From Roseovarius sp. MMSF_3350 (GTDB lineage Bacteria; Pseudomonadota; Alphaproteobacteria; Rhodobacterales; Rhodobacteraceae): a stretch of DNA of 64,000 nucleotides. Under the pieces are notes generated by a model. It was not told the origin of the DNA, made no database searches, and saw only the letters and a list, made by a program, of their open reading frames with translations. The position numbers and the translations under genes were made by a program. Every line of letters begins with the position of its first letter. The first letter of the stretch is position 1. Below are positions 18,468 through 26,712 of this stretch, in pieces. The stretch lies in NCBI RefSeq assembly GCF_030733425.1, contig NZ_JASHIZ010000004.1, positions 62,001 through 126,000 on the forward strand, read 5' to 3'.

Positions 18468-20120
18468 ATGGCCGATGAACAAGCAAATCAGGGCATCCCG
18501 CAGCCTGAGGGAAACTCGGATGTGATTCCGACCGAGTACGAAATTGGTCAGGATAACATCGAGACGCGGGTCGGGCCGTTCCCCGTCGACATTCACAACC
18601 CGGTCTTCGTGATCTCGGGCCTCAGCGTCATCCTGTTCGTGGCCTATGCGTTGATCGCGCCGCAGCAGGCCGGCGATTTCTTTGGATGGCTGCGTCCAGC
18701 GCTGACGAGCACCTTCGACTGGTTCTTCTTGTCGGCGGCCAACATCTTCGTGATCTTCTGCCTTCTGCTGATCGTGACGCCCATGGGGTCCGTCCGGCTT
18801 GGCGGTTCGGATGCAACACCGGATTACGGCTATGCCGGCTGGTTTGCGATGCTGTTCGCGGCGGGCATGGGCATCGGCCTGATGTTCTTTGGCGTTCTGG
18901 AACCGGCTTACTACTTCGGCACGCCCTGGGGCGACGAACCGCTCGGGGTCGTGCGTCCCTTTACGGAAGATGGGGCCCTGATCGAGGAAAATATTGCCGA
19001 GGCCCGTCGCATGGCCCTGGCCGCAACCTCCTATCACTGGGCGCTTCACCCTTGGGCGATCTACGCCGTCGTGGCACTGGCGTTGGCGCTGTTTTCCTAC
19101 AACAAGGGCCTTCCGCTTTCGATCCGGTCGGCCTTCTATCCCATCCTGGGCGACCGTGTCTGGGGCTGGTGGGGGCACGCCATCGACACGCTGGCGGTTT
19201 TTGCCACGCTCTTTGGCCTTGCCACGTCGCTGGGCTTGGGGGCGCAGCAGGCGAATGCCGGTCTGGAGTTTGTCTATGGCATCCCGAATAACATCACCGT
19301 GCAGGTCATCCTGATCTGCGGCATTACGGCGGTCGCGCTGGTGTCGGTGCTGCGCGGTCTGGACGGCGGGGTCAAGGTGCTGTCCGAGATCAACATGGTG
19401 ATCGCGCTGCTGTTGCTGTTGTTCGTTCTCTTCGCGGCGGGTGCCGCCACGATCATCAGCGAGTTCTTCACCGGCATGGGCGCATATTTCACCGAGCTGA
19501 TACCGCTCTCGATGCCCTTCGGGCGCGAGGATGACGGCTATCGCGAGGGCTGGACGGCGTTCTACTGGGCGTGGTGGATCAGCTGGTCGCCCTTCGTCGG
19601 CATGTTCATCGCCCGCGTCAGCCGGGGCCGTTCGGTCCGGGAATTCGTAACCTGTGTCCTGATCATCCCAAGCCTGGTGTGCGTGTTCTGGATGGCCGTC
19701 TTTGGCGGTGCCGCGATCAACGACATGGTCGCCAATGCAGATGCGTCGGCCGTCAAGGCCAACGTGATCGACAACTACGCGCCTGAACTGTCGCTGTTCG
19801 CGATGCTGGACGGGCTGCCGCTTGCCGCGATCACCTCGACCATCGGGATCATCCTCGTGATCGTGTTCTTTGTCACCTCGTCGGACTCCGGTTCGCTGGT
19901 GATCGACACGATCACCGCGGGCGGCAAGGTGGACGCACCGGTCCCGCAACGGGTGTTTTGGTGCACGTTCGAGGGGCTGGTGGCGATCGCACTGTTGATC
20001 GGTGGTGGTCTGACATCGCTGCAAGCGATGGTCATCTCGACGGGTCTGCCGTTCACGCTGATCCTGCTCTTGATGTGCTTCGCGATCTGGAAGGGTCTTT
20101 CGTCCGAACCGCGGGGTTGA
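18468..20120 (+). CDS. BCCT family betaine/choline/carnitine transporter
   Basis: 550 residues, about twelve membrane segments. The family signature is seen at GWTAFYWAWWISWSPFVGMF, followed by IARVSRGRSVREF; the earlier GLGAQQANAGL and MGIGLMFFGVLEP segments also fit. BCCT proteins import quaternary ammonium compounds such as glycine betaine using sodium or proton gradients. AGAGGAGG precedes the ATG. It lies 45 bases after uspA and is closed by a strong terminator, so uspA-BCCT is a likely osmotic-stress operon. The exact substrate is not readable. Confidence 0.93.
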   Translation: MADEQANQGIPQPEGNSDVIPTEYEIGQDNIETRVGPFPVDIHNPVFVISGLSVILFVAYALIAPQQAGDFFGWLRPALTSTFDWFFLSAANIFVIFCLLLIVTPMGSVRLGGSDATPDYGYAGWFAMLFAAGMGIGLMFFGVLEPAYYFGTPWGDEPLGVVRPFTEDGALIEENIAEARRMALAATSYHWALHPWAIYAVVALALALFSYNKGLPLSIRSAFYPILGDRVWGWWGHAIDTLAVFATLFGLATSLGLGAQQANAGLEFVYGIPNNITVQVILICGITAVALVSVLRGLDGGVKVLSEINMVIALLLLLFVLFAAGAATIISEFFTGMGAYFTELIPLSMPFGREDDGYREGWTAFYWAWWISWSPFVGMFIARVSRGRSVREFVTCVLIIPSLVCVFWMAVFGGAAINDMVANADASAVKANVIDNYAPELSLFAMLDGLPLAAITSTIGIILVIVFFVTSSDSGSLVIDTITAGGKVDAPVPQRVFWCTFEGLVAIALLIGGGLTSLQAMVISTGLPFTLILLLMCFAIWKGLSSEPRG

Positions 20121-20145
20121 CGTCAGCGCCAAAGCCGTAAAATCG

Positions 20146-20180
20146 AAGCCCCCCGGGTTCTTGCACCCCGGGGGGCTTTG
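20146..20180 (+). terminator. Terminator after the BCCT transporter gene
   Basis: A perfect 12-bp stem, AAGCCCCCCGGG and CCCGGGGGGCTT (20146-20157 and 20167-20178), with a 9-base loop follows the BCCT stop by about 25 bases. The T-run is short. Confidence 0.85.
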
Positions 20181-20215
20181 CTGTTGTGTGGCGGCAAAGA
20201 AAAGGGAGAGATGCG

Positions 20216-21442
20216 ATGAGCAGGGTGCTGGATATCGATTTCGTTCGGGCGCAGTTTCCCGCGTTCGCGGAACCGGGTCTGAAAGGTCAGGCCTTTTTCG
20301 AGAATGCGGGCGGGTCCTATACCTGCGCCCCGGTGATCGAGCGGCTGACGCGTTTCTACCACCAGCGCAAGGTCCAGCCCTATGGGCCCTACGAGGCCAG
20401 CCGTCTGGGCGGCGAGGAAATGGACGAGGCCCGCACTCGCCTGGCCGCGATGCTGGGCGTTTCAACCGACGAGCTGAGCTTCGGGCCGTCCACCACGCAG
20501 AACACCTATGTGCTGGCCCAGGCCTTTCGCCAGTGGATGGAGCCCGGAGACGCGATCATCGTCACCGATCAGGACCACGAGGCCAATTCCGGCCCCTGGC
20601 GACGGCTGTCCGACGCGGGCATCGATGTGCGCGAGTGGAGGATCGACCCCGAGACTGGCCTTCTCCGCCTCGACGACCTGGAGGATCTTCTGGACGATAA
20701 AGTGCGGCTGGTCTGTTTTCCGCATTGCTCCAACATCGTGGGAGCGGTGAACCCGGTCGTCGAGATCACCGCCGCGGCGCATGCTGCCGGAGCTTTCGTC
20801 TGTGTCGACGGCGTGTCCTATGCGCCCCACGGGTTCGTCAACGTTGGCGACCTTGGCGCCGATATCTACCTGTTCTCGGCATATAAAACCTATGGCCCCC
20901 ATCAGGGGGTCATGGTCATTCGGCGGGAGCTTGGACAGATGCTTCCCAACCAGGCGCATTGGTTCAACGCGAACAGCCTTTACAAGCGGTTCACGCCCGC
21001 CGGGCCGGACCATGCCCAGGTGGCCGCCTGTGCGGGCATGGCGGACTATTACGATGCGCTGGCCGGGCATCACGGCATTACAGGCGATGCGGCCGGGCGG
21101 ACAAGCGGTGTGCACGACCTGATGCGCGGGCACGAAACCAACCTCTTGCAGCCTTTGCTCGATTATCTGGCCGAAAAGAACACCCTTCGCCTAATCGGCC
21201 CGCGCGACGCAAGACTCAAGGCGCCCACCGTGGCAGTGGAACTGCCCGGGCCGGGCGCCGAGATGGCCGCGCGGCTGGCGGGCCACGGGGTCATGGCGGG
21301 CGGTGGCGATTTCTACGGGGCGCGCCCGTTGCAGGCGATGGGGATTGATCTGGACAAGGGCGTGCTGCGGCTTAGCTTCGTTCATTACACGAACAAGACC
21401 GAGGTCGACAGCCTTCTGGAGGCTTTGGAAACTTGTCTTTGA
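20216..21442 (+). CDS. Class V aminotransferase-fold PLP enzyme (Csd/SufS-like)
   Basis: 408 residues. Features of class V aminotransferases are present: PSTTQNTYVLAQAF binding the cofactor phosphate, VVDG-like VCVDGVSYAPH with the ring-stacking aspartate, and the PLP lysine in FSAYKTYGPHQG. It most resembles the selenocysteine-lyase/cysteine-desulfurase-like group used as stand-alone enzymes. The substrate is uncertain, since no Suf partner is adjacent. The ATG at 20216 is preceded by AAGGGAGAG. Confidence 0.85.
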   Translation: MSRVLDIDFVRAQFPAFAEPGLKGQAFFENAGGSYTCAPVIERLTRFYHQRKVQPYGPYEASRLGGEEMDEARTRLAAMLGVSTDELSFGPSTTQNTYVLAQAFRQWMEPGDAIIVTDQDHEANSGPWRRLSDAGIDVREWRIDPETGLLRLDDLEDLLDDKVRLVCFPHCSNIVGAVNPVVEITAAAHAAGAFVCVDGVSYAPHGFVNVGDLGADIYLFSAYKTYGPHQGVMVIRRELGQMLPNQAHWFNANSLYKRFTPAGPDHAQVAACAGMADYYDALAGHHGITGDAAGRTSGVHDLMRGHETNLLQPLLDYLAEKNTLRLIGPRDARLKAPTVAVELPGPGAEMAARLAGHGVMAGGGDFYGARPLQAMGIDLDKGVLRLSFVHYTNKTEVDSLLEALETCL

Positions 21443-21495
21443 TCCACGGGGACTTGCAGGCCGTATAGCCCCTTGACTACGGGGGGCTTCGAGCA

Positions 21496-22920
21496 ATGAC
21501 CGACACGACACCGACGATCCTCTGGCTGCGCCGCGACCTGCGTTTGTCGGACCATCCAGCCCTGACCGCCGCGGTCGAGCAGGGTGGGCCGGTGATCCCG
21601 GTGTTCATCCGTGACAAGCTGGTCGACGATCTTGGCGCCGCGCCGAAATGGCGGCTGGGCCTCTCACTTGCCGACCTTGACGCAAAATTGCGCGACAGGG
21701 GCAGCCGGATCGTGTTCCGCGCGGGCAGACCCGCCGATATCCTGCTGGATCTCGCCAAAAAGGCCGGGGCAGGGGCGGTGTTTTGGTCACGCGCCTATGA
21801 CCCGGATGCGATTGAGCGCGACAAGAAGGTGAAAGCGGCCCTGAAAGACGCGGATATCAAAGCCGAGAGCCATACCGGCCATCTGCTCTTCGAGCCTTGG
21901 ACGGTCGAGACAAAGGCCGGCGGCTTTTACAAGGTCTATACCCCGATGTGGCGCGCCGTACGCGACCGCGAGGTCGATGCGCCACTGCCCGCTCCGTCGA
22001 AAATACCGGTGCCCGAAAACTGGCCGGAAAGCGACGCGCTGGACGACTGGAAGATGGGCGAGGCGATGGACCGTGGCGCCGAGGTCTGCCTGCCGCATCA
22101 GCGGGTCGGGGAAAAAGCGGCGAATGAGCGATTGGGCTGGTTCACGGACCATGCCATCTCGAACTACCGGAAGAACCGTGATTTCCCCGCCGAGGACGGA
22201 ACGTCAGGCATGTCCGAAAACCTGACCTATGGCGAGATCTCCCCGGCCCAATGCTGGCATGCCGGTCAGCGCGCGCTTCACGAAGGCGGCGGCAAAAGCG
22301 CCGAGACTTGGTTGCAGGAACTGGTCTGGCGCGAGTTTGCATATCACCTGATCTTTCACACGCCGCGCATCAAGGATGGCAACTGGCGCGAGGAATGGGA
22401 TGCCTTCCCTTGGAACCAGGACGAGCGCCGCGCGGAGGTCAAGGCTTGGAAACAGGGCCGCACCGGGGAGCCCTTCGTCGATGCGGCCATGCGCGAGATG
22501 TACGTGACCGGCAAAATGCACAACCGGGCGCGGATGATCGTGGCGAGCTATCTGAGCAAGCACCTGATGACCCACTGGAAGGTCGGGCAAGCGTGGTTCG
22601 ACGATTGCCTGACGGATTGGGACGTGGCGTCGAATGCCATGGGCTGGCAATGGGCAGCCGGCAGCGGTCCGGACGCCACGCCATATTTCCGCGTCTTCAA
22701 CCCGGAGACCCAATTGGAAAAATTCGATCCCGAAGGCGCCTACCGCAGCCGCTGGATCGCCGAGGGGCGGAGCCGGCCCACCAAGACCGCGCTTAGCTAT
22801 TTCGATGCAATACCGCGCAGCTGGGCCATGCAACCCGATGACGATTATCCCGAGCGCTTGATCGACCTCTCAGAGGGCCGAAAGCGCGCGCTCGAAGCCT
22901 ATGAAGCGAGACCGTTTTGA
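21496..22920 (+). CDS. phrB: Deoxyribodipyrimidine photolyase / cryptochrome family
   Basis: 474 residues. It starts with the antenna-binding domain (ILWLRRDLRLSDHPAL) and has the FAD-binding domain with TWLQELVWREFAYHL, NRARMIVASYLSKHL and DWDVASNAMGWQWAAGSG, standard for CPD photolyases of the class I/cryptochrome superfamily. It repairs UV-induced cyclobutane dimers using light. It begins a run phrB-cfa-trgA-trgB with short overlaps. Confidence 0.93.
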   Translation: MTDTTPTILWLRRDLRLSDHPALTAAVEQGGPVIPVFIRDKLVDDLGAAPKWRLGLSLADLDAKLRDRGSRIVFRAGRPADILLDLAKKAGAGAVFWSRAYDPDAIERDKKVKAALKDADIKAESHTGHLLFEPWTVETKAGGFYKVYTPMWRAVRDREVDAPLPAPSKIPVPENWPESDALDDWKMGEAMDRGAEVCLPHQRVGEKAANERLGWFTDHAISNYRKNRDFPAEDGTSGMSENLTYGEISPAQCWHAGQRALHEGGGKSAETWLQELVWREFAYHLIFHTPRIKDGNWREEWDAFPWNQDERRAEVKAWKQGRTGEPFVDAAMREMYVTGKMHNRARMIVASYLSKHLMTHWKVGQAWFDDCLTDWDVASNAMGWQWAAGSGPDATPYFRVFNPETQLEKFDPEGAYRSRWIAEGRSRPTKTALSYFDAIPRSWAMQPDDDYPERLIDLSEGRKRALEAYEARPF

Positions 22921-24218
22921 AAGCACTGGGAACACCACCGGGCGCCGCGCGGGCCACGGCGCCGGAAGACAGCAAACCAAGTCAGCGCTGGTCCGAGACC
23001 GTTCTGACGAACACCGAAGGGCAGACCGGGCTTCCGCGCTATTTCGCCCGCATGTTTCAGGTGGCCCTGACGCTGCAGCATGGCCGGCTGGACATCGGGC
23101 TGGATGATGGGCGGGTGTTTCGCGCCGAGGGCGCGGCACCGGGGCCGGTGGCGCGGATCGATATCCACAATGACGAGCTCTTCTCGCGGATGCTGCGCGA
23201 AGGCTATCTTGGGTTCTGCGAGGCCTACCTTGATGAATGGTGGACGACGCCGGATCTTCAGGCCTTCATGGATCTTGTCAACAGCGACAATGACGACATG
23301 TACAACGGCTATCCGGGGCAGAAGCTGGTGGAGCTTTACGAAAAGCTGCGGTTCTGGTTCCAGCGCAACACGCGTAAACAGGCACGTCGCAACATCAGCT
23401 ATCACTACGACCTCGGGAACGATTTCTACCGGCTTTGGCTGGACGATACGATGACCTATTCCAGTGCCATCTTCGATACCGGGCAAGAAAGCCTGGAGCT
23501 GGCGCAAACGGCCAAATACGCGTCGTTGATCGATCAAATGGGCGCAAAGCCCGGCGATCACGTGCTGGAAATCGGCTGTGGGTGGGGCGGGTTCGCGGAA
23601 TATGCGGCAGGCCAGCGCGGGCTGCGGGTCACCTGCCTGACGATCAGCGAGGAACAGTTCAAGTACGCGCAGGAACGCATTGAAAATGCGGGGCTTTCGG
23701 ACTTGGTAACTTTCAAGCTTCAGGACTATCGGGATGAAACCGGACATTATGACGGCATTGCCAGCATCGAGATGTTCGAGGCCGTTGGAGAGCGGTACTG
23801 GCCAGTCTATTTCGATACGGTGCATGCCCGTCTGAAACCGGGCGCGCAGGCGACGCTTCAGATCATCACAGTGGGCGACGACCGGTTCGACGCCTATCGC
23901 AAGGACGTCGATTTCATTCAGAAGTACATTTTCCCTGGGGGCATGCTGCCCAGCCCCGCGGCACTTCGTGCGCAGATCGAGCGGGCCGGACTTTTATTGC
24001 GGCAGTCCATCGAGTTCGGAGAAAGCTATAGCCAGACGCTGCGCCGCTGGCACGGCACGTTCAACGAAAAGTGGGAGCAGATTGCCGAAATGGGCTTCGA
24101 CGAACGCTTTCGACGGATGTGGAATTTTTACCTGACCTCTTGTGCGGCGGCGTTTCATGCGGGTAACTGCGATGTGACACAGATCACGATCGCGAGGCCC
24201 GCAGAGGAATGCCCGTAA
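22917..24218 (+). CDS. Cyclopropane-fatty-acyl-phospholipid synthase family methyltransferase
   Basis: 433 residues from a TTG that overlaps the photolyase stop. The SAM-binding motif is VLEIGCGWGGFAEYA (about residue 216); ISYHYDLGNDFYRLWLDDTM and TYSSAIF are family signatures. These enzymes transfer a methyl group to unsaturated acyl chains of membrane lipids. The start is uncertain: TTG at 22917 has no strong ribosome site, and the next ATG (23052, MFQVALTL) would remove part of the N-terminal domain. The end overlaps trgA by 10 bases. Confidence 0.88.
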   Translation: MKALGTPPGAARATAPEDSKPSQRWSETVLTNTEGQTGLPRYFARMFQVALTLQHGRLDIGLDDGRVFRAEGAAPGPVARIDIHNDELFSRMLREGYLGFCEAYLDEWWTTPDLQAFMDLVNSDNDDMYNGYPGQKLVELYEKLRFWFQRNTRKQARRNISYHYDLGNDFYRLWLDDTMTYSSAIFDTGQESLELAQTAKYASLIDQMGAKPGDHVLEIGCGWGGFAEYAAGQRGLRVTCLTISEEQFKYAQERIENAGLSDLVTFKLQDYRDETGHYDGIASIEMFEAVGERYWPVYFDTVHARLKPGAQATLQIITVGDDRFDAYRKDVDFIQKYIFPGGMLPSPAALRAQIERAGLLLRQSIEFGESYSQTLRRWHGTFNEKWEQIAEMGFDERFRRMWNFYLTSCAAAFHAGNCDVTQITIARPAEECP

Positions 24219-24667
24219 CCGACAGTATGCCGACCACCGGTCGAGGCGTCGCCGCAATATTGATGGCGATCCTTGCCTGGTATGCCTCCGAGATGTTTCG
24301 CCCGCTCATGCCCGAGGGCACCGGGTTTGGTTGGTTCAACTGGGTGAATGTGGGCTTGGGCTTGCTGATGGGCTGGGTAGTGATCGGGGCGCGGCTGAAC
24401 CACGGCTACAGCAACGCCATCGGCGCCGGCCTGACTGGGGTCGGCGGTTTGGTCTTCTGGGCGCTGTTCCTGCAAAGCTTCAACGAAATGCTGCGCCGTG
24501 CGCTGGAAAACCGGTACGACGGTCCGGTCGAGGGCATCATCGCCATTTTCGAGATCGGCCTGGATTACCTGTTCACCATGTGGCACATCCCGCTGATCGT
24601 GCTTCTGGTGGTCGGTGGTATCGTGATCGGGCTTGTGTCGGAATGGGTCGCGCGGCGCTGGCGCTGA
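24209..24667 (+). CDS. trgA: TrgA family membrane protein (tellurite resistance locus)
   Basis: 152 residues with four hydrophobic segments (AAILMAILAWYASEMF, VNVGLGLLMGWVVIGARL, GLVFWALFLQSF, IPLIVLLVVGGIVIGLV). The length, topology and order trgA-trgB-cysK match the locus described in Rhodobacter sphaeroides as raising tellurite resistance. The mechanism is not established. The gene overlaps cfa by 10 bases and is 4 bases from trgB. Confidence 0.88.
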   Translation: MPVTDSMPTTGRGVAAILMAILAWYASEMFRPLMPEGTGFGWFNWVNVGLGLLMGWVVIGARLNHGYSNAIGAGLTGVGGLVFWALFLQSFNEMLRRALENRYDGPVEGIIAIFEIGLDYLFTMWHIPLIVLLVVGGIVIGLVSEWVARRWR

Positions 24668-24671
24668 ACCG

Positions 24672-25622
24672 GTGAGCGACATCCTTCTTGAGGGCCCGAT
24701 CTGGACCGAAGCGCTGCTGCGCCTTTTCGGCGACGGGATCGGCCCCGGTGACCACCTGACCGGCGCCGAAGCCGAGCGCGCGCTTTACTTCGCCGAGGTG
24801 GTGGGCCTTTCGCACGACGAGGGCGGTCAGGCTGTGGTACTTCGGGCCGAAGATGATGCCGACCCGGAGCTGTACCGGCACGCCGCAGTCGAAATCATGG
24901 GGTATTTCGGTCGGATGGCGGTTAAAGAACTTGTACCCCGCCGCCAGATGATCCTCTCGCGTGCCGCGGCGCGGATTATCGCGGCGCGCCAGGATGCGCC
25001 GGTGCAGCTGCGCAGCGCCACACAGGCCCGTGCTGTCGAAATCCTGTCGCAGGAAACTCCGCACGAGGGATTTTTCCTGACGCGCAGCTATCGGTTGCGC
25101 CATCCGCAATTCGACGGAGAGATGACCGCCCCCCTCACGCGGGAGGTATTCGTCGCCACGGACGCCGCCATCGTGCTGCCGTACGACCCCGTGCGCGACC
25201 GGGTCCTGCTGATAGAACAGTTCCGCATGGGGCCTTTCGGACGCGGCGACCCGCACCCCTGGGTGCTGGAGCCGGTGGCGGGGCGCGTCGATGCCGGCGA
25301 GGCGCCGGAGGAAACTGCCCGACGCGAATGCAGCGAAGAGGCCGACCTTGCCCTCACGCGGCTAGAACATGTCTCTTCGCACTATTGTTCTCCGGGCTGT
25401 TCAACCGAGATGTTCCACTGTTACGTCGGTCTGTGCGACCTGCCGGACGGCGGGCAGAGCCATGGCGGGCTGGAGGCTGAGCACGAGGACCTGCGCCGCC
25501 ATGTCATCGCGTTCGAGACAGCGATGGCGATGACACGTACTGGCGAGGTCAATATCGGTCCGCTCTTTGCTCTGCTGCTCTGGCTTGAACGGGAACGCCA
25601 CCGATTGACCGCATCCGCTTGA
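24672..25622 (+). CDS. trgB: TrgB-like Nudix hydrolase with gamma-glutamylcyclotransferase-like N-terminus
   Basis: 316 residues from a GTG start just after trgA. The N-terminal 150 residues resemble the AIG2/gamma-glutamylcyclotransferase fold. The second half is a Nudix domain with box GRVDAGEAPEETARREC continuing SEEADL, i.e. the GX5EX7REUXEEXGU pattern with the last G replaced by D (about residues 202-224). It is similar to ADP-ribose pyrophosphatases (LEPVAGRVDAG). The pairing with trgA supports the name; the exact substrate is inferred. Confidence 0.87.
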   Translation: MSDILLEGPIWTEALLRLFGDGIGPGDHLTGAEAERALYFAEVVGLSHDEGGQAVVLRAEDDADPELYRHAAVEIMGYFGRMAVKELVPRRQMILSRAAARIIAARQDAPVQLRSATQARAVEILSQETPHEGFFLTRSYRLRHPQFDGEMTAPLTREVFVATDAAIVLPYDPVRDRVLLIEQFRMGPFGRGDPHPWVLEPVAGRVDAGEAPEETARRECSEEADLALTRLEHVSSHYCSPGCSTEMFHCYVGLCDLPDGGQSHGGLEAEHEDLRRHVIAFETAMAMTRTGEVNIGPLFALLLWLERERHRLTASA

Positions 25623-25680
25623 GTTCACGGCGGTTCCGCCTTAATCAGATTCCAAATACCTGATTTAAGGAGCCTAAGCG

Positions 25681-26712
25681 ATGCGGATCGCCAAGGATCT
25701 GGCCGACGCGGTCGGAAACACCCCCCTCATCAAACTGCGCAAGGCCAGTGAGGAAACGGGATGTGACATCTATGGCAAGGCCGAGTTTCTGAACCCGGGC
25801 CAATCGGTCAAGGACCGCGCTGCGCTGTCGATCATCACCGATGCGATGGCGCGCGGCGAACTGAAACCCGGGGGCACGATCGTCGAAGGGACGGCCGGCA
25901 ACACCGGCATCGGCCTGGCGCTTGTGGGGGCCTCGATGGGATTCAAGACAGTGATCGTGATCCCCGAAACGCAGAGCCAGGAAAAGAAGGACATGCTGAC
26001 GTTGGCCGGCGCGGAACTGGTTCAGGTGCCGGCGGCGCCTTATACCAACCCCAACAATTTCGTGCGCTACTCCGAACGCCTTGCACAAAAACTGGCCGAG
26101 ACCGCCGAAAAGGGCGTGATCTGGGCCAACCAGTTCGACAACACTGCCAACCGCCAGGCCCATGTCGAAACAACCGGCCCCGAGATATGGGAGCAGACAG
26201 GCGGAAAGATCGACGGATTCATCTGCGCCTGTGGCTCGGGCGGAACGCTGGCGGGCGTGGCAATGGCGCTGCAATCCAAAGGCGTCAAGATGGGCATCGC
26301 GGACCCGATGGGCGCGAAGCTTTATTCTTATTACACGACCGGGGAACTGGAGGCCGAGGGCAGTTCCATCGCCGAGGGCATAGGACAGGCGCGGATCACA
26401 GCGAACCTTGAAGGGTTCACACCCGATTTTGCCTACCAGATTCCCGACGAAGAGGCGCTGCCGATCGTGTTCGACCTGTTGGAACACGAGGGCCTGTGCA
26501 TGGGCGCGTCGACCGGGATAAACGTAGCCGGCGCGATCCGCATGGCCCGCGACATGGGGCCGGGACATACGATCGTGACCGTTCTGTGCGACTACGGCAC
26601 GCGCTATCAGTCGAAGCTGTTCAATCCCGAATTTCTGCGCGAGAAGAACCTGCCTACGCCCAACTGGCTGACCGAGGCGCCACGCAGCATTCCCGGGGTC
26701 TTCGTGGAATGA
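25681..26712 (+). CDS. cysK: Cysteine synthase A
   Basis: 343 residues. It makes cysteine from O-acetylserine and sulfide. The PLP lysine is Lys44 in GQSVKDRAALS; the phosphate-binding loop is EGTAGNTGIGLA and the glycine-rich CGSGGTLAG also fits. It follows trgB by 58 bases, as in Rhodobacter sphaeroides, where cysK belongs to the tellurite resistance region. AAGGAG precedes the ATG. Its stop overlaps the next gene by ATGA. Confidence 0.95.
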   Translation: MRIAKDLADAVGNTPLIKLRKASEETGCDIYGKAEFLNPGQSVKDRAALSIITDAMARGELKPGGTIVEGTAGNTGIGLALVGASMGFKTVIVIPETQSQEKKDMLTLAGAELVQVPAAPYTNPNNFVRYSERLAQKLAETAEKGVIWANQFDNTANRQAHVETTGPEIWEQTGGKIDGFICACGSGGTLAGVAMALQSKGVKMGIADPMGAKLYSYYTTGELEAEGSSIAEGIGQARITANLEGFTPDFAYQIPDEEALPIVFDLLEHEGLCMGASTGINVAGAIRMARDMGPGHTIVTVLCDYGTRYQSKLFNPEFLREKNLPTPNWLTEAPRSIPGVFVE